Notes: generated by a model not told the origin, from the letters alone. 64,000 nucleotides of DNA from Alphaproteobacteria bacterium (GCA_016792565.1 JAEUMK010000072.1:1-64000); one strand, 5' to 3'; positions 19,744 to 29,065 are shown, counted from the first letter of the stretch. A program made the numbers and translations.

Positions 19744-20689
19744 GGCGAAACGCCAGACTCAGTCTAAGAAGCCAGTATCGGAAACGCGCGGCCGGACGGG
19801 TCAGGCGCGAAGGGGAGTTCGGTCCATGGAGCCCAGCGACGTTCGCACGCCTGAGCTGTCGATGCAGAAGGTGGGTTGGCAGACCTACCGCACCGCCATC
19901 TGGCGCGCGACGAAGCGTTCCGCTGAACGGCCGTTGCTGTTTTTCAACGGCATCGGCGCCAATCTCGAACTGGCCCAGCCGCTCGCCGAGATGATGCCCG
20001 AGCGCGATATCGTCACCTTCGACATGCCCGGCATCGGCGGATCGCCTGCGCCGCTCGTTCCCTATCGCCCCTGGATGGTCAGCCGCGCGGCGGCGACGAT
20101 CCTCGACCGCTTCGGCTTCGGCGATGTGGATGTGATCGGTGTCTCGTGGGGCGGCGGCGCGGCGCAGCAGTTCGCGCTGCAGTACCGCCGGCGCACGAAG
20201 AAGCTGATCCTGTGCGCCACGTCCACCGGCATGACCATGGTGCCGGGCAAGTTCGAGGCCCTGTCGAAGATGGCGACGCCGCAGCGCTACCTCGACAAAG
20301 ACTATCTGATGAAGAACTTCGAGAAGCTCTATGGCGACGAGGGCGGCGATTTCGCCAGCCATCACCACATCCGCCTCAAGCCGCCGACGCTGCGCGGCTA
20401 CATGTTCCAGATGCTGGCGATGGTCGGCTGGACCAGTCTGCCCTTCATTCCCTTCCTCAACGTACCCACGCTGATCATGGGCGGCGACCGCGACAAGATC
20501 GTGCCGCTGATCAACATGAAGATCATCCACCGCGCCATGCCCAATGCGCGTCTTCATGTGGTGCCGGGAGGCGGACACCTTTTCATCATCTCGCGGTTGC
20601 CGGAGATCATGCCGATCGTTCGGGGTTTCCTGGAGGAGCCGCTGGTGGCCCATCGCAAGTGGCGCGCCCCCAGGCCTGCCGTCGCTTAG
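19736..20689 (+). CDS. phaZ: Intracellular medium-chain-length PHA depolymerase
   Basis: This 317-residue alpha/beta hydrolase releases monomers from PHA granules. The nucleophile elbow is GVSWGG, followed by AAQQFALQY; the acid lies in GGDRDKIVPLINM and the His in GGGHLFIISR. These match the PhaZ of pseudomonad phaC1-phaZ-phaC2 operons. It starts at ATG 19736 inside the end of phaC, so translation is coupled. The first 40 residues are basic, Gln/Arg-rich and probably disordered. Confidence 0.92.
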   Translation: MAEAKRQTQSKKPVSETRGRTGQARRGVRSMEPSDVRTPELSMQKVGWQTYRTAIWRATKRSAERPLLFFNGIGANLELAQPLAEMMPERDIVTFDMPGIGGSPAPLVPYRPWMVSRAAATILDRFGFGDVDVIGVSWGGGAAQQFALQYRRRTKKLILCATSTGMTMVPGKFEALSKMATPQRYLDKDYLMKNFEKLYGDEGGDFASHHHIRLKPPTLRGYMFQMLAMVGWTSLPFIPFLNVPTLIMGGDRDKIVPLINMKIIHRAMPNARLHVVPGGGHLFIISRLPEIMPIVRGFLEEPLVAHRKWRAPRPAVA

Positions 20690-20690
20690 G

Positions 20691-21119
20691 TCAGTCGCAG
20701 ATCAACTGGCCGTACTCGTTCCGGAGATTCCTCGCCCGGCAGTCGTCTGTCGGTCCCACCCACTGGCCGTCGTTCGACCAGCTGGCGGCTCCCCGGTCGA
20801 TGTCGGCCTGTACCTTCTCCTCGCAGCGCTCCGGGCGGGCGGCGGCGACCGATGGACTGTCGAAGCCCAGATAGTGGCAGAGAACGATTGGCCAGCGCCG
20901 CTCTTTGGGCGTCGCCAGGATGCGCTGCTTCAGGTCTTCCGGGGCGCCGCGCCAGAAGCCGAGTGCGGCATTGATGTTGCGTTCGGTAGGCGTGCCGATG
21001 ATCAGCGTTTCGATCACCTGCCGTTCTTCGGCGGACAGCGACGCGCCGTCGGCACCGGCCGCAGGCCAGGCCGCCGCCAGCAGCAAGCCGAGCGTCAGGG
21101 GGAGCCGCATTCGCTTCAT
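20691..21119 (-). CDS. Small secreted protein of unknown function
   Basis: A 142-residue protein with a typical signal peptide (MKRMRLPLTLGLLLAAAWPA, cleavage near AAGADG). The mature part has four Cys (in IVLCHYL, ERCEEK, DDCRARN and the terminal LICD), which could form two disulfides. AAGGAC lies just upstream of ATG 21119. It is convergent with phaZ, with one base between stops. No family was recognised. Confidence 0.75.
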   Translation of the reverse strand: MKRMRLPLTLGLLLAAAWPAAGADGASLSAEERQVIETLIIGTPTERNINAALGFWRGAPEDLKQRILATPKERRWPIVLCHYLGFDSPSVAAARPERCEEKVQADIDRGAASWSNDGQWVGPTDDCRARNLRNEYGQLICD

Positions 21120-21224
21120 GCCTTGTCCTTTCCGCGGCGTCAGGGCGGACGCTACGTGAACTTGTGACCGCGGCGCAGGTTCGTCAGACTATGGGCAAGA
21201 AATCAAGAACCGGAGGACTCGTCC

Positions 21225-22202
21225 ATGACCATCCGCACCCCGATCTGCGACATGCTCGGAATCGACTATCCCATTCTGCTCGCCGGCATGGGTGGCGTGT
21301 CGTACGGAGAACTGGCCGCGGCAGTCTCGGAGGCCGGCGGCTTCGGTACGCTCGGCATGGCCGGCGTAGCGCCCAAGCAGGTGCGCGAGCAGATGCGGAT
21401 CGTCCGCTCACTGACGAAAAAGCCCTTCGGCGTCGATCTTCTGGCCGCCGTTCCGGAATCGCTGGAGCAGACCGTTGACATCATCATCGAGGAAGGCGCG
21501 GCGGCGTTCATCTCGGGCCTCGGCGTTCCGCCGCCGCACCTGGTGAAGAAATTTCACGACGCTGGCCTCAAGGTGATGAACGTCGCCGGCACGGTGAAGC
21601 ATGCGCGCCATGCCGAACATGGCGGCCTCGACGCCGTCGTCGCGCAGGGCACTGAGGCCGGCGGTCACACCGGCCGCGTCGCCGGCATGGCGCTGATCCC
21701 CCAGGTCGTCGATGCCGTGAAGATTCCCGTCATTGCCGCCGGTTCCATCGTCGATGGCCGGGGAATCGCGGCAGCCTTCGCGCTCGGGGCGCAGGGCGTC
21801 TGGATGGGCACCCGCTTCATCGCTTCGGCCGAAGCTCATGCCGGACAGATGTACAAGGATGTCATCGTCGAGGCCTCGGACGAGGACACGATCGTGACCC
21901 GCTGCTACTCGGGCAAGACCATGCGCGTCTTCCGCAATCCCTATGTGATGGACTGGGAGAAGCGGCCGCAGGATCTTCAGCCCTTCCCCGCGCAGGCCGC
22001 GCACAGCCACAAGGCCGGCGTGATGGGCGGCATCGGCGGACAGATCGAGGGCCTCGACAAGTCACGCTCGTGCTTCGCCATGGGGCAGGGGGCGGGGGCC
22101 ATCAAGGACGCGCCGCCGGCAGGAGAAATCGTCCGCCGCATCATGGCGGAGACCGAAGAGGTCCTCGGCCGGATCGGCCGGCTGGCGAAGGAAATGCGCT
22201 AG
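21225..22202 (+). CDS. Nitronate monooxygenase / 2-nitropropane dioxygenase-family flavoprotein
   Basis: This 325-residue FMN-dependent TIM barrel begins with the family signature MLGIDYPILLAGMGGVS and has EAGGFGTLGM. The nitronate-site region reads QGTEAGGHTGR, and phosphate-binding segments are IPVIAAGSIVDGRG and GVWMGTRFIAS. Members oxidise alkyl nitronates or act as FabK-like enoyl reductases, so the actual substrate is unsure. A strong GGAGGA precedes ATG 21225. It is convergent with the DUF2807 gene. Confidence 0.88.
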   Translation: MTIRTPICDMLGIDYPILLAGMGGVSYGELAAAVSEAGGFGTLGMAGVAPKQVREQMRIVRSLTKKPFGVDLLAAVPESLEQTVDIIIEEGAAAFISGLGVPPPHLVKKFHDAGLKVMNVAGTVKHARHAEHGGLDAVVAQGTEAGGHTGRVAGMALIPQVVDAVKIPVIAAGSIVDGRGIAAAFALGAQGVWMGTRFIASAEAHAGQMYKDVIVEASDEDTIVTRCYSGKTMRVFRNPYVMDWEKRPQDLQPFPAQAAHSHKAGVMGGIGGQIEGLDKSRSCFAMGQGAGAIKDAPPAGEIVRRIMAETEEVLGRIGRLAKEMR

Positions 22203-22203
22203 G

Positions 22204-23076
22204 CTAGCTGCAGGCACCCTTGCCGGTCCGGACATCCGCGCCCGAGCTTTCGAGTGCCCCCTCGACGGTGTCGATGCAGACATCGCCCGAGCCGGCGGTC
22301 GAGATCTGAGGATTGACCGCCGTGCCGGCGAACCGCACCTCGCCCGAACCGGCCGTCGACACGTCGAACGACGTGGCGCGACCGCTCTTGATCGCCACGC
22401 TGCCCGAGCCGGCGATGTCGATCTGGGTCGGCGCATCGATCGAGCCGATCGAGACATCGCCCGAGCCGCTGATCTCGATGTCGAGCCCGCCGACGACCGA
22501 GGCGATCTCGGCGGAGCCCGAACCGTCGATGGATATGGCGGTCACGCCCACCGCACCGGCTTTCAGCGAACCGGAGCCCGAGGCCGAGAAGGCCAGCGCA
22601 CCTTCGACGGAGGAGATCTCCACATCCATCGATCCGCTCGATTCAAGGCTTGCGGTGGTCAGGCGGCCGGTCCGGATTTCGCCGGCCGTCGCTTCAAGAG
22701 CCAGCGGGCCATCGAGATCTCCGATGACGGCGCGTCCGACGAAGCCATCGATCGCCAGCGGCGTGCCTGGCGCCACGGTGACGGTCAGCCGGATATCGTA
22801 GCCCGTAGAGTCGACATAGGTGCTGCGCGGCGTCATGCGCACGACCGCGTTGTCGCCATCGGTTGTCAAAGCCGTGCGGGCGACCGCCTCGTCCTTGCCG
22901 TCGAGCGTCACCTGAATGCCCTGCGCGCCGGGCACCACGTTCACTGTGACGTCGGCGGACGACAGATCCTCAAGGCGCAGCGCCGCGCCTTGCAGGGTCT
23001 GGGTCTGCGGCGCGGCCGAGGCCGAAAGGACCGCCGAAGCAGCGACGGCGGCGGTGAGAGCGAGACGGAGCGGCAT
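22204..23076 (-). CDS. Secreted DUF2807 (GIN domain) beta-helix protein
   Basis: A 290-residue protein with a signal peptide (MPLRLALTAAVAASAVLSAS). The mature part repeats short units rich in Gly-Ser-Gly, such as ESSGSMDVEI, SASGSGSLKA, SIDGSGSAEI, EISGSGDVSI, DIAGSGSVAI and STAGSGEVRF. That is the pattern of the putative auto-transporter adhesin head GIN domain, expected to fold as a right-handed beta-helix. It ends in Cys-Ser. Its role is unknown; surface adhesion or envelope sensing is possible. Confidence 0.85.
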   Translation of the reverse strand: MPLRLALTAAVAASAVLSASAAPQTQTLQGAALRLEDLSSADVTVNVVPGAQGIQVTLDGKDEAVARTALTTDGDNAVVRMTPRSTYVDSTGYDIRLTVTVAPGTPLAIDGFVGRAVIGDLDGPLALEATAGEIRTGRLTTASLESSGSMDVEISSVEGALAFSASGSGSLKAGAVGVTAISIDGSGSAEIASVVGGLDIEISGSGDVSIGSIDAPTQIDIAGSGSVAIKSGRATSFDVSTAGSGEVRFAGTAVNPQISTAGSGDVCIDTVEGALESSGADVRTGKGACS

Positions 23077-23170
23077 GGCAATTCCCTGCTGGATGACGCA
23101 GGCGAGGCTAGGCGCCGCCGCCGTCCCCGCCTGTAACGGCCGTCACCCGAGGGCCGTCTGTGATCGGGCC

Positions 23171-23695
23171 TCAGTCCGCCTTGGGGCGGTAGAAGATATG
23201 GCGGCCGATCTGCACCGTCATCTCGAAGCCCTCTGCCTCCCAGTCCGGCGAGACATAGTCGGCATGAAATCGCAGAGCACCCATCGTCGTATCGGCGGCG
23301 AGCACCGCCTCGCGATCGGCCAGCAGTTCACCTGCAAGCTTCCATGTCGCCTTCCACAATGCCCGGCTGCGCGGCCGCACGCGCGAGCCGTCGCAGGCGA
23401 ACGAGAACTGGCAGCCATAGGCCGGCGCGCCGTTGTAGACGACGGTGCAGATCGTCTTGGGATAGCCGGGCGTCGCGGCCCGGCGGAAGATGACCTCTGC
23501 GACCGCCGTCATGCCTTCCTTGCCCTCACTCCCGGCTTCGAAATAGAGCCCCTCGGTCAGGCACTTGCGGTCGGCATAGGCCTGCGCCTCGGCGCTGACC
23601 TTCGACTTGGCGGCGGCCGGCCCGGCGCCGACGGCCAGGACCAGCAGCAGGACGATCTGGACGCGAGCCGCCGCATTGCCGATTGTGGAGCGCAT
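23171..23695 (-). CDS. SleB-type cell wall hydrolase, copy 1
   Basis: A 174-residue secreted protein of the Hydrolase_2 (SleB/CwlJ) family. It has a signal peptide (VQIVLLLVLAVGAGPAAA), CLTEGLYFEAGSEGKEGM with the conserved acidic residues, AVAEVIFRRA, and the family block CQFSFACDG. The start is placed at ATG 23695 next to the signal peptide; a longer frame exists but runs into the divergent SDR gene. Family members are lytic transglycosylases acting on peptidoglycan. A paralogue lies 1.6 kb away. Confidence 0.88.
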   Translation of the reverse strand: MRSTIGNAAARVQIVLLLVLAVGAGPAAAKSKVSAEAQAYADRKCLTEGLYFEAGSEGKEGMTAVAEVIFRRAATPGYPKTICTVVYNGAPAYGCQFSFACDGSRVRPRSRALWKATWKLAGELLADREAVLAADTTMGALRFHADYVSPDWEAEGFEMTVQIGRHIFYRPKAD

Positions 23696-23723
23696 AAGCC
23701 ATTTCACCACGGGAGGACCGCTC

Positions 23724-24566
23724 ATGTCAGCGGCGACGAAAGCGATCTTTATCACCGGCGCGGGCAGCGGCATGGGCCGAGAGGGCGTCAAGCTGTTCCA
23801 TGCCAAGGGCTGGCGGGTCGGGGCCATCGATCGCAACCAGGGCGGTCTCGACACGCTGGAGCAGGAACTCGGCCGTGAGCGGCTGTGGACCCGGTCGGTG
23901 GACGTGACGGACAAGACGGCGCTGGAGCAGGCGCTGGCCGATTTCTGCGCCGGCAATGCGAATGGCGGTCTCGACATGCTCTGGAACAATGCCGGCATCG
24001 GCGAGTCCGGCTGGTTCGAGGACGTGCCCTACGAGGCGGCGATGCGGGTCGTCGATATCAACTTCAAGGCGGTTCTGACCGGCGCTTATGCTGGGCTGCC
24101 CTATCTGAAGAAAGCGAAGAACAGTCTGATGTTCTCGACCTCGTCTTCGTCAGCGACCTACGGCATGCCGCGGATCGCCGTCTATGCAGCCACCAAGCAT
24201 GCGGTGAAGGGCCTGACCGAGGCGCTTAGCGTCGAGTGGCAGCGTCACGGCGTGCGCGTTGCCGACGTGCTGCCGGGGCTGATCGACACGGCGATCCTGC
24301 TGGAAACGCCGAATCGCTCCGGCGACCGTCCACCGCCGCCCTCCCGCGAGGCGCTGGCGGCCGGTGCGCCCAAGAAGGGGATGTTCCGCCTGCTGCCCGC
24401 CTCGAGCATCGCCGAGACGGCATTCGCTGCCTATGGCTCGACCAGGCTGCACTGGTATGTGCCCAACAGCCTGCGCTGGATCGACCGCATCAAGGCCTGG
24501 AGCCCCGAAATGATGCGCAAGCGCATCCAGAAGGCGGCGCCCATCGGGCCGTCGGAGAGCAACTGA
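23724..24566 (+). CDS. Short-chain dehydrogenase/reductase
   Basis: This classical SDR of 280 residues has the cofactor motif TGAGSGMG, the NNAG motif (WNNAGIGES), the catalytic Ser region FSTSSSS and the intact YAATK active site. Start ATG 23724 follows a strong GGGAGG ribosome site. It is divergent from SleB copy 1 with only 28 bases between, so promoters overlap. The substrate is unknown. Unlike the SDR at 50-835, it keeps all catalytic residues. Confidence 0.9.
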   Translation: MSAATKAIFITGAGSGMGREGVKLFHAKGWRVGAIDRNQGGLDTLEQELGRERLWTRSVDVTDKTALEQALADFCAGNANGGLDMLWNNAGIGESGWFEDVPYEAAMRVVDINFKAVLTGAYAGLPYLKKAKNSLMFSTSSSSATYGMPRIAVYAATKHAVKGLTEALSVEWQRHGVRVADVLPGLIDTAILLETPNRSGDRPPPPSREALAAGAPKKGMFRLLPASSIAETAFAAYGSTRLHWYVPNSLRWIDRIKAWSPEMMRKRIQKAAPIGPSESN

Positions 24567-24700
24567 GGCCCCCAGGACGATAGGCCTTGCCGAGCTTGCG
24601 TCCGAATTCGCATCGGATGCGGGTCCGGCAAAGGATGAGATTGCGATCCGGCGCTGGCAGCAGCGTCAGCCATTTCCCGGTTGGGGGGCGGGGTCCTCGG

Positions 24701-25108
24701 TCAGTTCTGCGCGAAGTCGCAGTCGCAGTTGCCTTCCGAATCGGGGCCGGTGCAGTTGACCGGAACGACCGTGGTACCGCCGGGCGTCTGAACCTCGACC
24801 GCTTCGGGGCAGCGCAGGCTGGCCAAGCTTTCGAAACAGCGCAGACCTTCGGGATTCAGCTTGCAGATAATCTGGGTTGTGGCGAGGGCGGGAACTTTGA
24901 AGCCGTAGGGCACCGGCGTCGAATTCGACGATTCGCGGTCCTTCAGCCAGTCGGCGATATTCTTGACGGCGGTCTTGTCCAGCTTCGTCACGATGGGATC
25001 GCGCAGACATGCTTTTGGCTTCTCGGCCGCGTCTGCCGTCAGCGGCATCGTCACGCTGGCGACAGTCAGAGCCATCATCAGCCAACGGCCAGAATTCCAG
25101 AGTCTCAT
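24701..25108 (-). CDS. Small secreted Cys-rich protein of unknown function
   Basis: A 135-residue protein starting at ATG 25108 (GGAGG seven bases upstream) with a signal peptide (SGRWLMMALTVASVTMPLTA, cleavage near ADAAE). The mature part has several Cys (KACLRD, IICKLN, LRCFES, LRCPEA, VNCTGP, GNCDCDF), suggesting disulfides and export. A short segment (AVKNIADWLKDRESS) is helical. No family was recognised. It sits upstream of the SDR stop in convergent orientation. Confidence 0.72.
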   Translation of the reverse strand: MRLWNSGRWLMMALTVASVTMPLTADAAEKPKACLRDPIVTKLDKTAVKNIADWLKDRESSNSTPVPYGFKVPALATTQIICKLNPEGLRCFESLASLRCPEAVEVQTPGGTTVVPVNCTGPDSEGNCDCDFAQN

Positions 25109-25298
25109 GTCGGATCCTCCCTGCAGCCAAAGGCTCAAGTGTGGGGGAACCAGTGTCAACCGCAGGTATCCGGGCGAGGGCGGGGCGATTGGTCGCGGGC
25201 GGAGGTGCGTTCGCCCCTTTGGTCCCTCCCGGTTCGCGTGCCCAAACCATCTCTCCTCATTGCCGGAACGATGGCGTGGGCAATGGCACGCCGCGCCC

Positions 25299-25994
25299 CT
25301 ACGACGCGGCGGCGTTGCGCAGGTCGTGCGCCTCGTAGCCCCGGCCCGGCTGGCGATAGAAGATGTGGTTGCCGATCTGCACGGTCCGCACGAAGCGGCG
25401 CGACCAGGACGGCCGAACCTTGGTCGTGTGGAAGTGGGTTGCGCCGCGAGAGGTATCGACCAGCCGGCCGGGCCCGGTCAGCTCGTCGGCCGCGATGTTC
25501 ACCGCCTCCGACCAGGCGGCGCGGTCTCGCCGGGCGCTGCGCTTCTTGCCGTCGCAGGCGAACGAGAACTGGCAGCCATTGCGCCGGTGTGCGTCCTGGT
25601 AGACCACACCGCAGATCGAATTGGGGTAGCGCGGGTCGGTCGATCGGCGGGCCACGACTTCGGCGACGGCGCGTTGTCCCTCGGGGCTCTCGCCGCGCGC
25701 CTCGTAGTAGACGGCCTCGGCCAGGCAGACCATTTCCGAGTCGGCGACCGGCACGGCGGGTCCGATGGCGGCAGCCAGGGCCGCGGCGGGCTTAGGCAGC
25801 GGCGTGACGGCGGGCAGGGGGGCCTCGGCCAGCATCGGGATGGCGCGCAGAGCGCCGGCCGACAGCGCCGCGAAATTGGGTGCCGCCGGGGCGGGAAGCG
25901 ACAGCGCGACCGCGCCGCCGTAAACGGCGAGCCCGGCGAGCACGGCGGCAACGACCCGGTGGCAGCGCCTGACGGCTGCTTGGGCGGTAGACAT
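25299..25994 (-). CDS. SleB-type cell wall hydrolase, copy 2
   Basis: A 231-residue Hydrolase_2 protein. It has an N-terminal signal anchor (VVAAVLAGLAVYGGAVALSL), an Ala/Pro-rich linker (about residues 35-80), then the domain with CLAEAVYYEARGES, AVAEVVARR, SICGVVYQ and CQFSFACDG. The C-terminal WSRRFVRTVQIGNHIFYR matches FEMTVQIGRHIFYR of copy 1. It is longer than copy 1 because of the anchor and linker, so it may stay membrane-bound. Both probably act on peptidoglycan. Confidence 0.88.
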   Translation of the reverse strand: MSTAQAAVRRCHRVVAAVLAGLAVYGGAVALSLPAPAAPNFAALSAGALRAIPMLAEAPLPAVTPLPKPAAALAAAIGPAVPVADSEMVCLAEAVYYEARGESPEGQRAVAEVVARRSTDPRYPNSICGVVYQDAHRRNGCQFSFACDGKKRSARRDRAAWSEAVNIAADELTGPGRLVDTSRGATHFHTTKVRPSWSRRFVRTVQIGNHIFYRQPGRGYEAHDLRNAAAS

Positions 25995-26386
25995 GACTCA
26001 GTATCGCTCCTCGGCTTCGCCGCGCCGGTCGGCGCGGCGGGTGGGCGCCCCTGCCCGGGATCTGCGCCTCGCATTGAGGCAGCACCGCGGCGGGACCGTT
26101 CTGCTTCCGGTCAGCCCAACCCCCGGCCGAAAGCGCGCGGAACCTAAGAGGGGGCTCCGATCACTACAAGACTAGACAAATGAGAATAATGACGATCCGT
26201 CATCATTTTCAGACGGTTAATAGCGGCGAAAAGCAGCCGCTCCGCCGGCACAGTGAAACGCGCTAGAAGGCTCTCTTCACTCATATGGCAACAGAGTTGA
26301 GTCCAACGGCTGGGGGCCGAGCCTGTCGCGGATCGGCACCTCCGCAATGGCCTCCCAACTCCATTCAATCTGCTTTGCGAGGGCCG
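25995..26386. other. Non-coding gap with an AT-rich patch
   Basis: These 392 bases lie upstream of SleB copy 2 and downstream of ppdK. The left half is GC-rich without clear signals. The part from about 26158 to 26225 is clearly more AT-rich and holds the dyad ATGACG-ATC-CGTCAT (26188-26202). It is the likeliest site for the SleB copy 2 promoter or a regulator site. A 46-codon minus-strand frame (26284 to 26144) covers the patch but has no ribosome site, so I do not call it a gene. Confidence 0.45.
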
Positions 26387-29065
26387 CTACTTGTCCTCGC
26401 GGCTGTCCTTGCCCGGCTTGAGCGCCGCCTGGGCGGCGGCGAGCCGGGCGATCGGCACGCGGTAGGGCGAGCACGAGACGTAGTCGAGGCCGATCTCGGC
26501 ACAGAACCGGATCGAGGCGGGATCGCCGCCATGCTCGCCGCAGATTCCCAGCTTCAGGCCCGGTCGCGTCTTGCGTCCCCGGGTCGCGGCGATCTCGACC
26601 AGTTCGCCGACGCCCGCGGTATCCAGGCTAACGAATGGATCCTGATCCAGCAGGCCGAGGCGCTGGTACTCCGTCAGGAACCGGGCGGCATCGTCGCGGC
26701 TGATGCCGAACGTCGTCTGGGTCAGGTCGTTGGTTCCGAACGAGAAGAACTCGGCCGATTCGGCAATCTCCCCGGCGCGCAGGGCGGCCCGGGGCAGCTC
26801 GATCATGGTGCCGATGAGGTAGGGCACCTTGACCCCCGTTTCGGCCTCGACGGCGGCATGGACCGTCGCCACCTTGTCCTTCAGCATGTCCAGTTCGCGC
26901 TTCAGGGCGACGAGCGGGATCATGACTTCCGGGGTCACCGTATCGCCGGTCTCTTTGGCGACCGCCGCCGCCGCCTCGAAAATGGCGCGGGCCTGCATTT
27001 CGTAGATCTCGGGAAAGGTGATCCCCAGTCGGCAGCCGCGATGCCCGAGCATCGGGTTGAACTCGTAGAGCTCATTGACCCGCGCCTTCAGCTTGGCGGG
27101 CGTCACGCCGGCAGCCTCGGCGACTTCGGCGATCTCGTCGTCCGACTTGGGCAGGAACTCGTGCAGCGGCGGGTCGAGCAGGCGGATCGTCACCGGCAGT
27201 CCGCGCATGATCGTGAACAGCGCGACGAAGTCCGCGCGCTGCATGGGCAGCAGCTTGGCGAGCGCCGCCTGGCGTCCCTCCAGCGTGTCGGCGCAGATCA
27301 TCTGGCGCACCGCGAGGATGCGGTCGGCGTCGAAGAACATGTGCTCGGTCCGGCACAGCCCGATCCCTTCCGCACCGAAGCCGCGCGCCGTCTGGGCGTC
27401 GAGCGGCGTCTCGGCATTGGCGCGCACCCTGAGCGTGCGCTTGGCGTCGGCCCATTCCATCAGAGTCGCGAAGTCGCCCGACAATTCGGGCTCGACCATG
27501 GCGACCCGGCCTTTGAAGACCTGGCCGCTCGACCCGTCGATGGTGATCCACTCGCCCCGGGCGATGGTGACGCCTCCGGCGGTCAGCTTCTCGGCCGCCA
27601 TGTCGATCTTCAGGCCCCCGGCGCCCGAGACGCACGGCCTGCCCATGCCGCGCGCCACGACGGCGGCGTGGCTGGTCATGCCGCCGCGCGCCGTCAGGAT
27701 GCCCTTCGCGGCGTGCATGCCGTGGATGTCCTCCGGGCTGGTCTCGACGCGCACCAGGATGACGGGCCGGCCCTCGTGGGCGATCCGTTCGGCCTCGTCG
27801 GCGGTGAAGACGGCCTCGCCCGAGGCCGCGCCGGGCGAGGCGGGCAGGCCGGTGGCGATCGCATTGGTCTTCGCGCTCGGGTCGATGGTCGGGTGCAGCA
27901 GCTGGTCGAGCGACAGCGGATCGACCCGGCCGATCGCTTCCTCGCGCGTGATCAGTCCCTCGCTCGCCATGTCGACGGCGATCTTCAGGGCTGCCTTGGC
28001 GGTCCGCTTGCCGGTTCGCGTCTGCAGCATGTACAGCCGCCCGCGCTCGATCGTGAACTCGATGTCCTGCATGTCGCGGTAGTGCTGCTCGAGCCGCCGC
28101 GTCGTCGCCAGGAACTCGGCGAAGGCCTCGGGCATCGCCTCTTCCATCGACAGCTTGGTCCCGGGTTTGCGCCCGGCGGCGGTCAGCGGCTGCGGCGTGC
28201 GGATGCCGGCGACGACGTCCTCGCCCTGCGCGTTGATCAGGAATTCGCCGTAGAGCAGGTTTTCGCCCGTCGACGGGTTGCGCGAGAAGGCGACGCCGGT
28301 GGCCGAGCTGTCGCCCATATTGCCGAACACCATCGACTGGACGTTGACGGCGGTGCCCCATTCGGCGGGGATGCCGTTGAGCCGGCGATAGGTGATCGCC
28401 CGCTGGTTCATCCACGAGGCGAAGACCGCGCCGATGGCGCCCCACAGCTGGGCTTCGGGATCCTGCGGGAACGGCTTGCCGGTCCGCGTCCGCACCGTGT
28501 CCTTGAACTGGCCGACCAGTTCCCGCAGGTCGGCGGTCTCGAGGTCGGCGTCGGTATCGGCGCCCTTCTCGTCCTTCATGGTGTCGAGCAGGTCCTCGAA
28601 GTGCTCGTGCCCGACCTCCAGTACCACGTCGGAGTACATCGCGATGAAGCGGCGATAGCTGTCCCAGGCGAAGCGCTCGTTGCCGCTGAGCTTGGCGAGG
28701 CCGGCGACGGTATCGTCGTTGAGGCCGAGATTGAGGACCGTGTCCATCATCCCCGGCATCGAGGCCCGGGCGCCCGAGCGCACCGAGACGAGCAGGGGAT
28801 CGCCCGCGTCGCCGAACCGCTTGCCGGTTCCGGCCGACAGATGGGCGAGGGCCGCGTCGACCTGGGCCTTCAGGTCGGCCGGATAGGTTCGCTCATTGGC
28901 GTAGTAGTAGGTGCAGACCTCGGTCGTGATCGTGAAGCCGGGCGGAACGGGCAGGCCGAGATTGCACATCTCGGCCAGATTCGCGCCCTTGCCGCCCAGC
29001 AGCTCGCGCATCTCCGACCGGCCTTCAGCGCCGCCGGGACCGAAATTCAGAACCCATTTGGCCAT
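26387..29065 (-). CDS. ppdK: Pyruvate, phosphate dikinase
   Basis: PPDK interconverts pyruvate + ATP + phosphate and PEP + AMP + pyrophosphate, linking glycolysis and gluconeogenesis. The 892-residue length is normal. The N-terminal ATP-binding domain starts MAKWVLNFGPG with LLGGKGANLAEM. The phosphohistidine domain has GGMTSHAAVVARGMGRPCVSG. The C-terminal PEP barrel has RTEHMFF, the region LGHRGCRLG, FGTNDLTQTT and the catalytic Cys in GICGEHGGDP. ATG 29065 begins at the conserved N-terminus. It follows ycjX-ycjF on the same strand by 68 bases. Confidence 0.97.
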   Translation of the reverse strand: MAKWVLNFGPGGAEGRSEMRELLGGKGANLAEMCNLGLPVPPGFTITTEVCTYYYANERTYPADLKAQVDAALAHLSAGTGKRFGDAGDPLLVSVRSGARASMPGMMDTVLNLGLNDDTVAGLAKLSGNERFAWDSYRRFIAMYSDVVLEVGHEHFEDLLDTMKDEKGADTDADLETADLRELVGQFKDTVRTRTGKPFPQDPEAQLWGAIGAVFASWMNQRAITYRRLNGIPAEWGTAVNVQSMVFGNMGDSSATGVAFSRNPSTGENLLYGEFLINAQGEDVVAGIRTPQPLTAAGRKPGTKLSMEEAMPEAFAEFLATTRRLEQHYRDMQDIEFTIERGRLYMLQTRTGKRTAKAALKIAVDMASEGLITREEAIGRVDPLSLDQLLHPTIDPSAKTNAIATGLPASPGAASGEAVFTADEAERIAHEGRPVILVRVETSPEDIHGMHAAKGILTARGGMTSHAAVVARGMGRPCVSGAGGLKIDMAAEKLTAGGVTIARGEWITIDGSSGQVFKGRVAMVEPELSGDFATLMEWADAKRTLRVRANAETPLDAQTARGFGAEGIGLCRTEHMFFDADRILAVRQMICADTLEGRQAALAKLLPMQRADFVALFTIMRGLPVTIRLLDPPLHEFLPKSDDEIAEVAEAAGVTPAKLKARVNELYEFNPMLGHRGCRLGITFPEIYEMQARAIFEAAAAVAKETGDTVTPEVMIPLVALKRELDMLKDKVATVHAAVEAETGVKVPYLIGTMIELPRAALRAGEIAESAEFFSFGTNDLTQTTFGISRDDAARFLTEYQRLGLLDQDPFVSLDTAGVGELVEIAATRGRKTRPGLKLGICGEHGGDPASIRFCAEIGLDYVSCSPYRVPIARLAAAQAALKPGKDSREDK

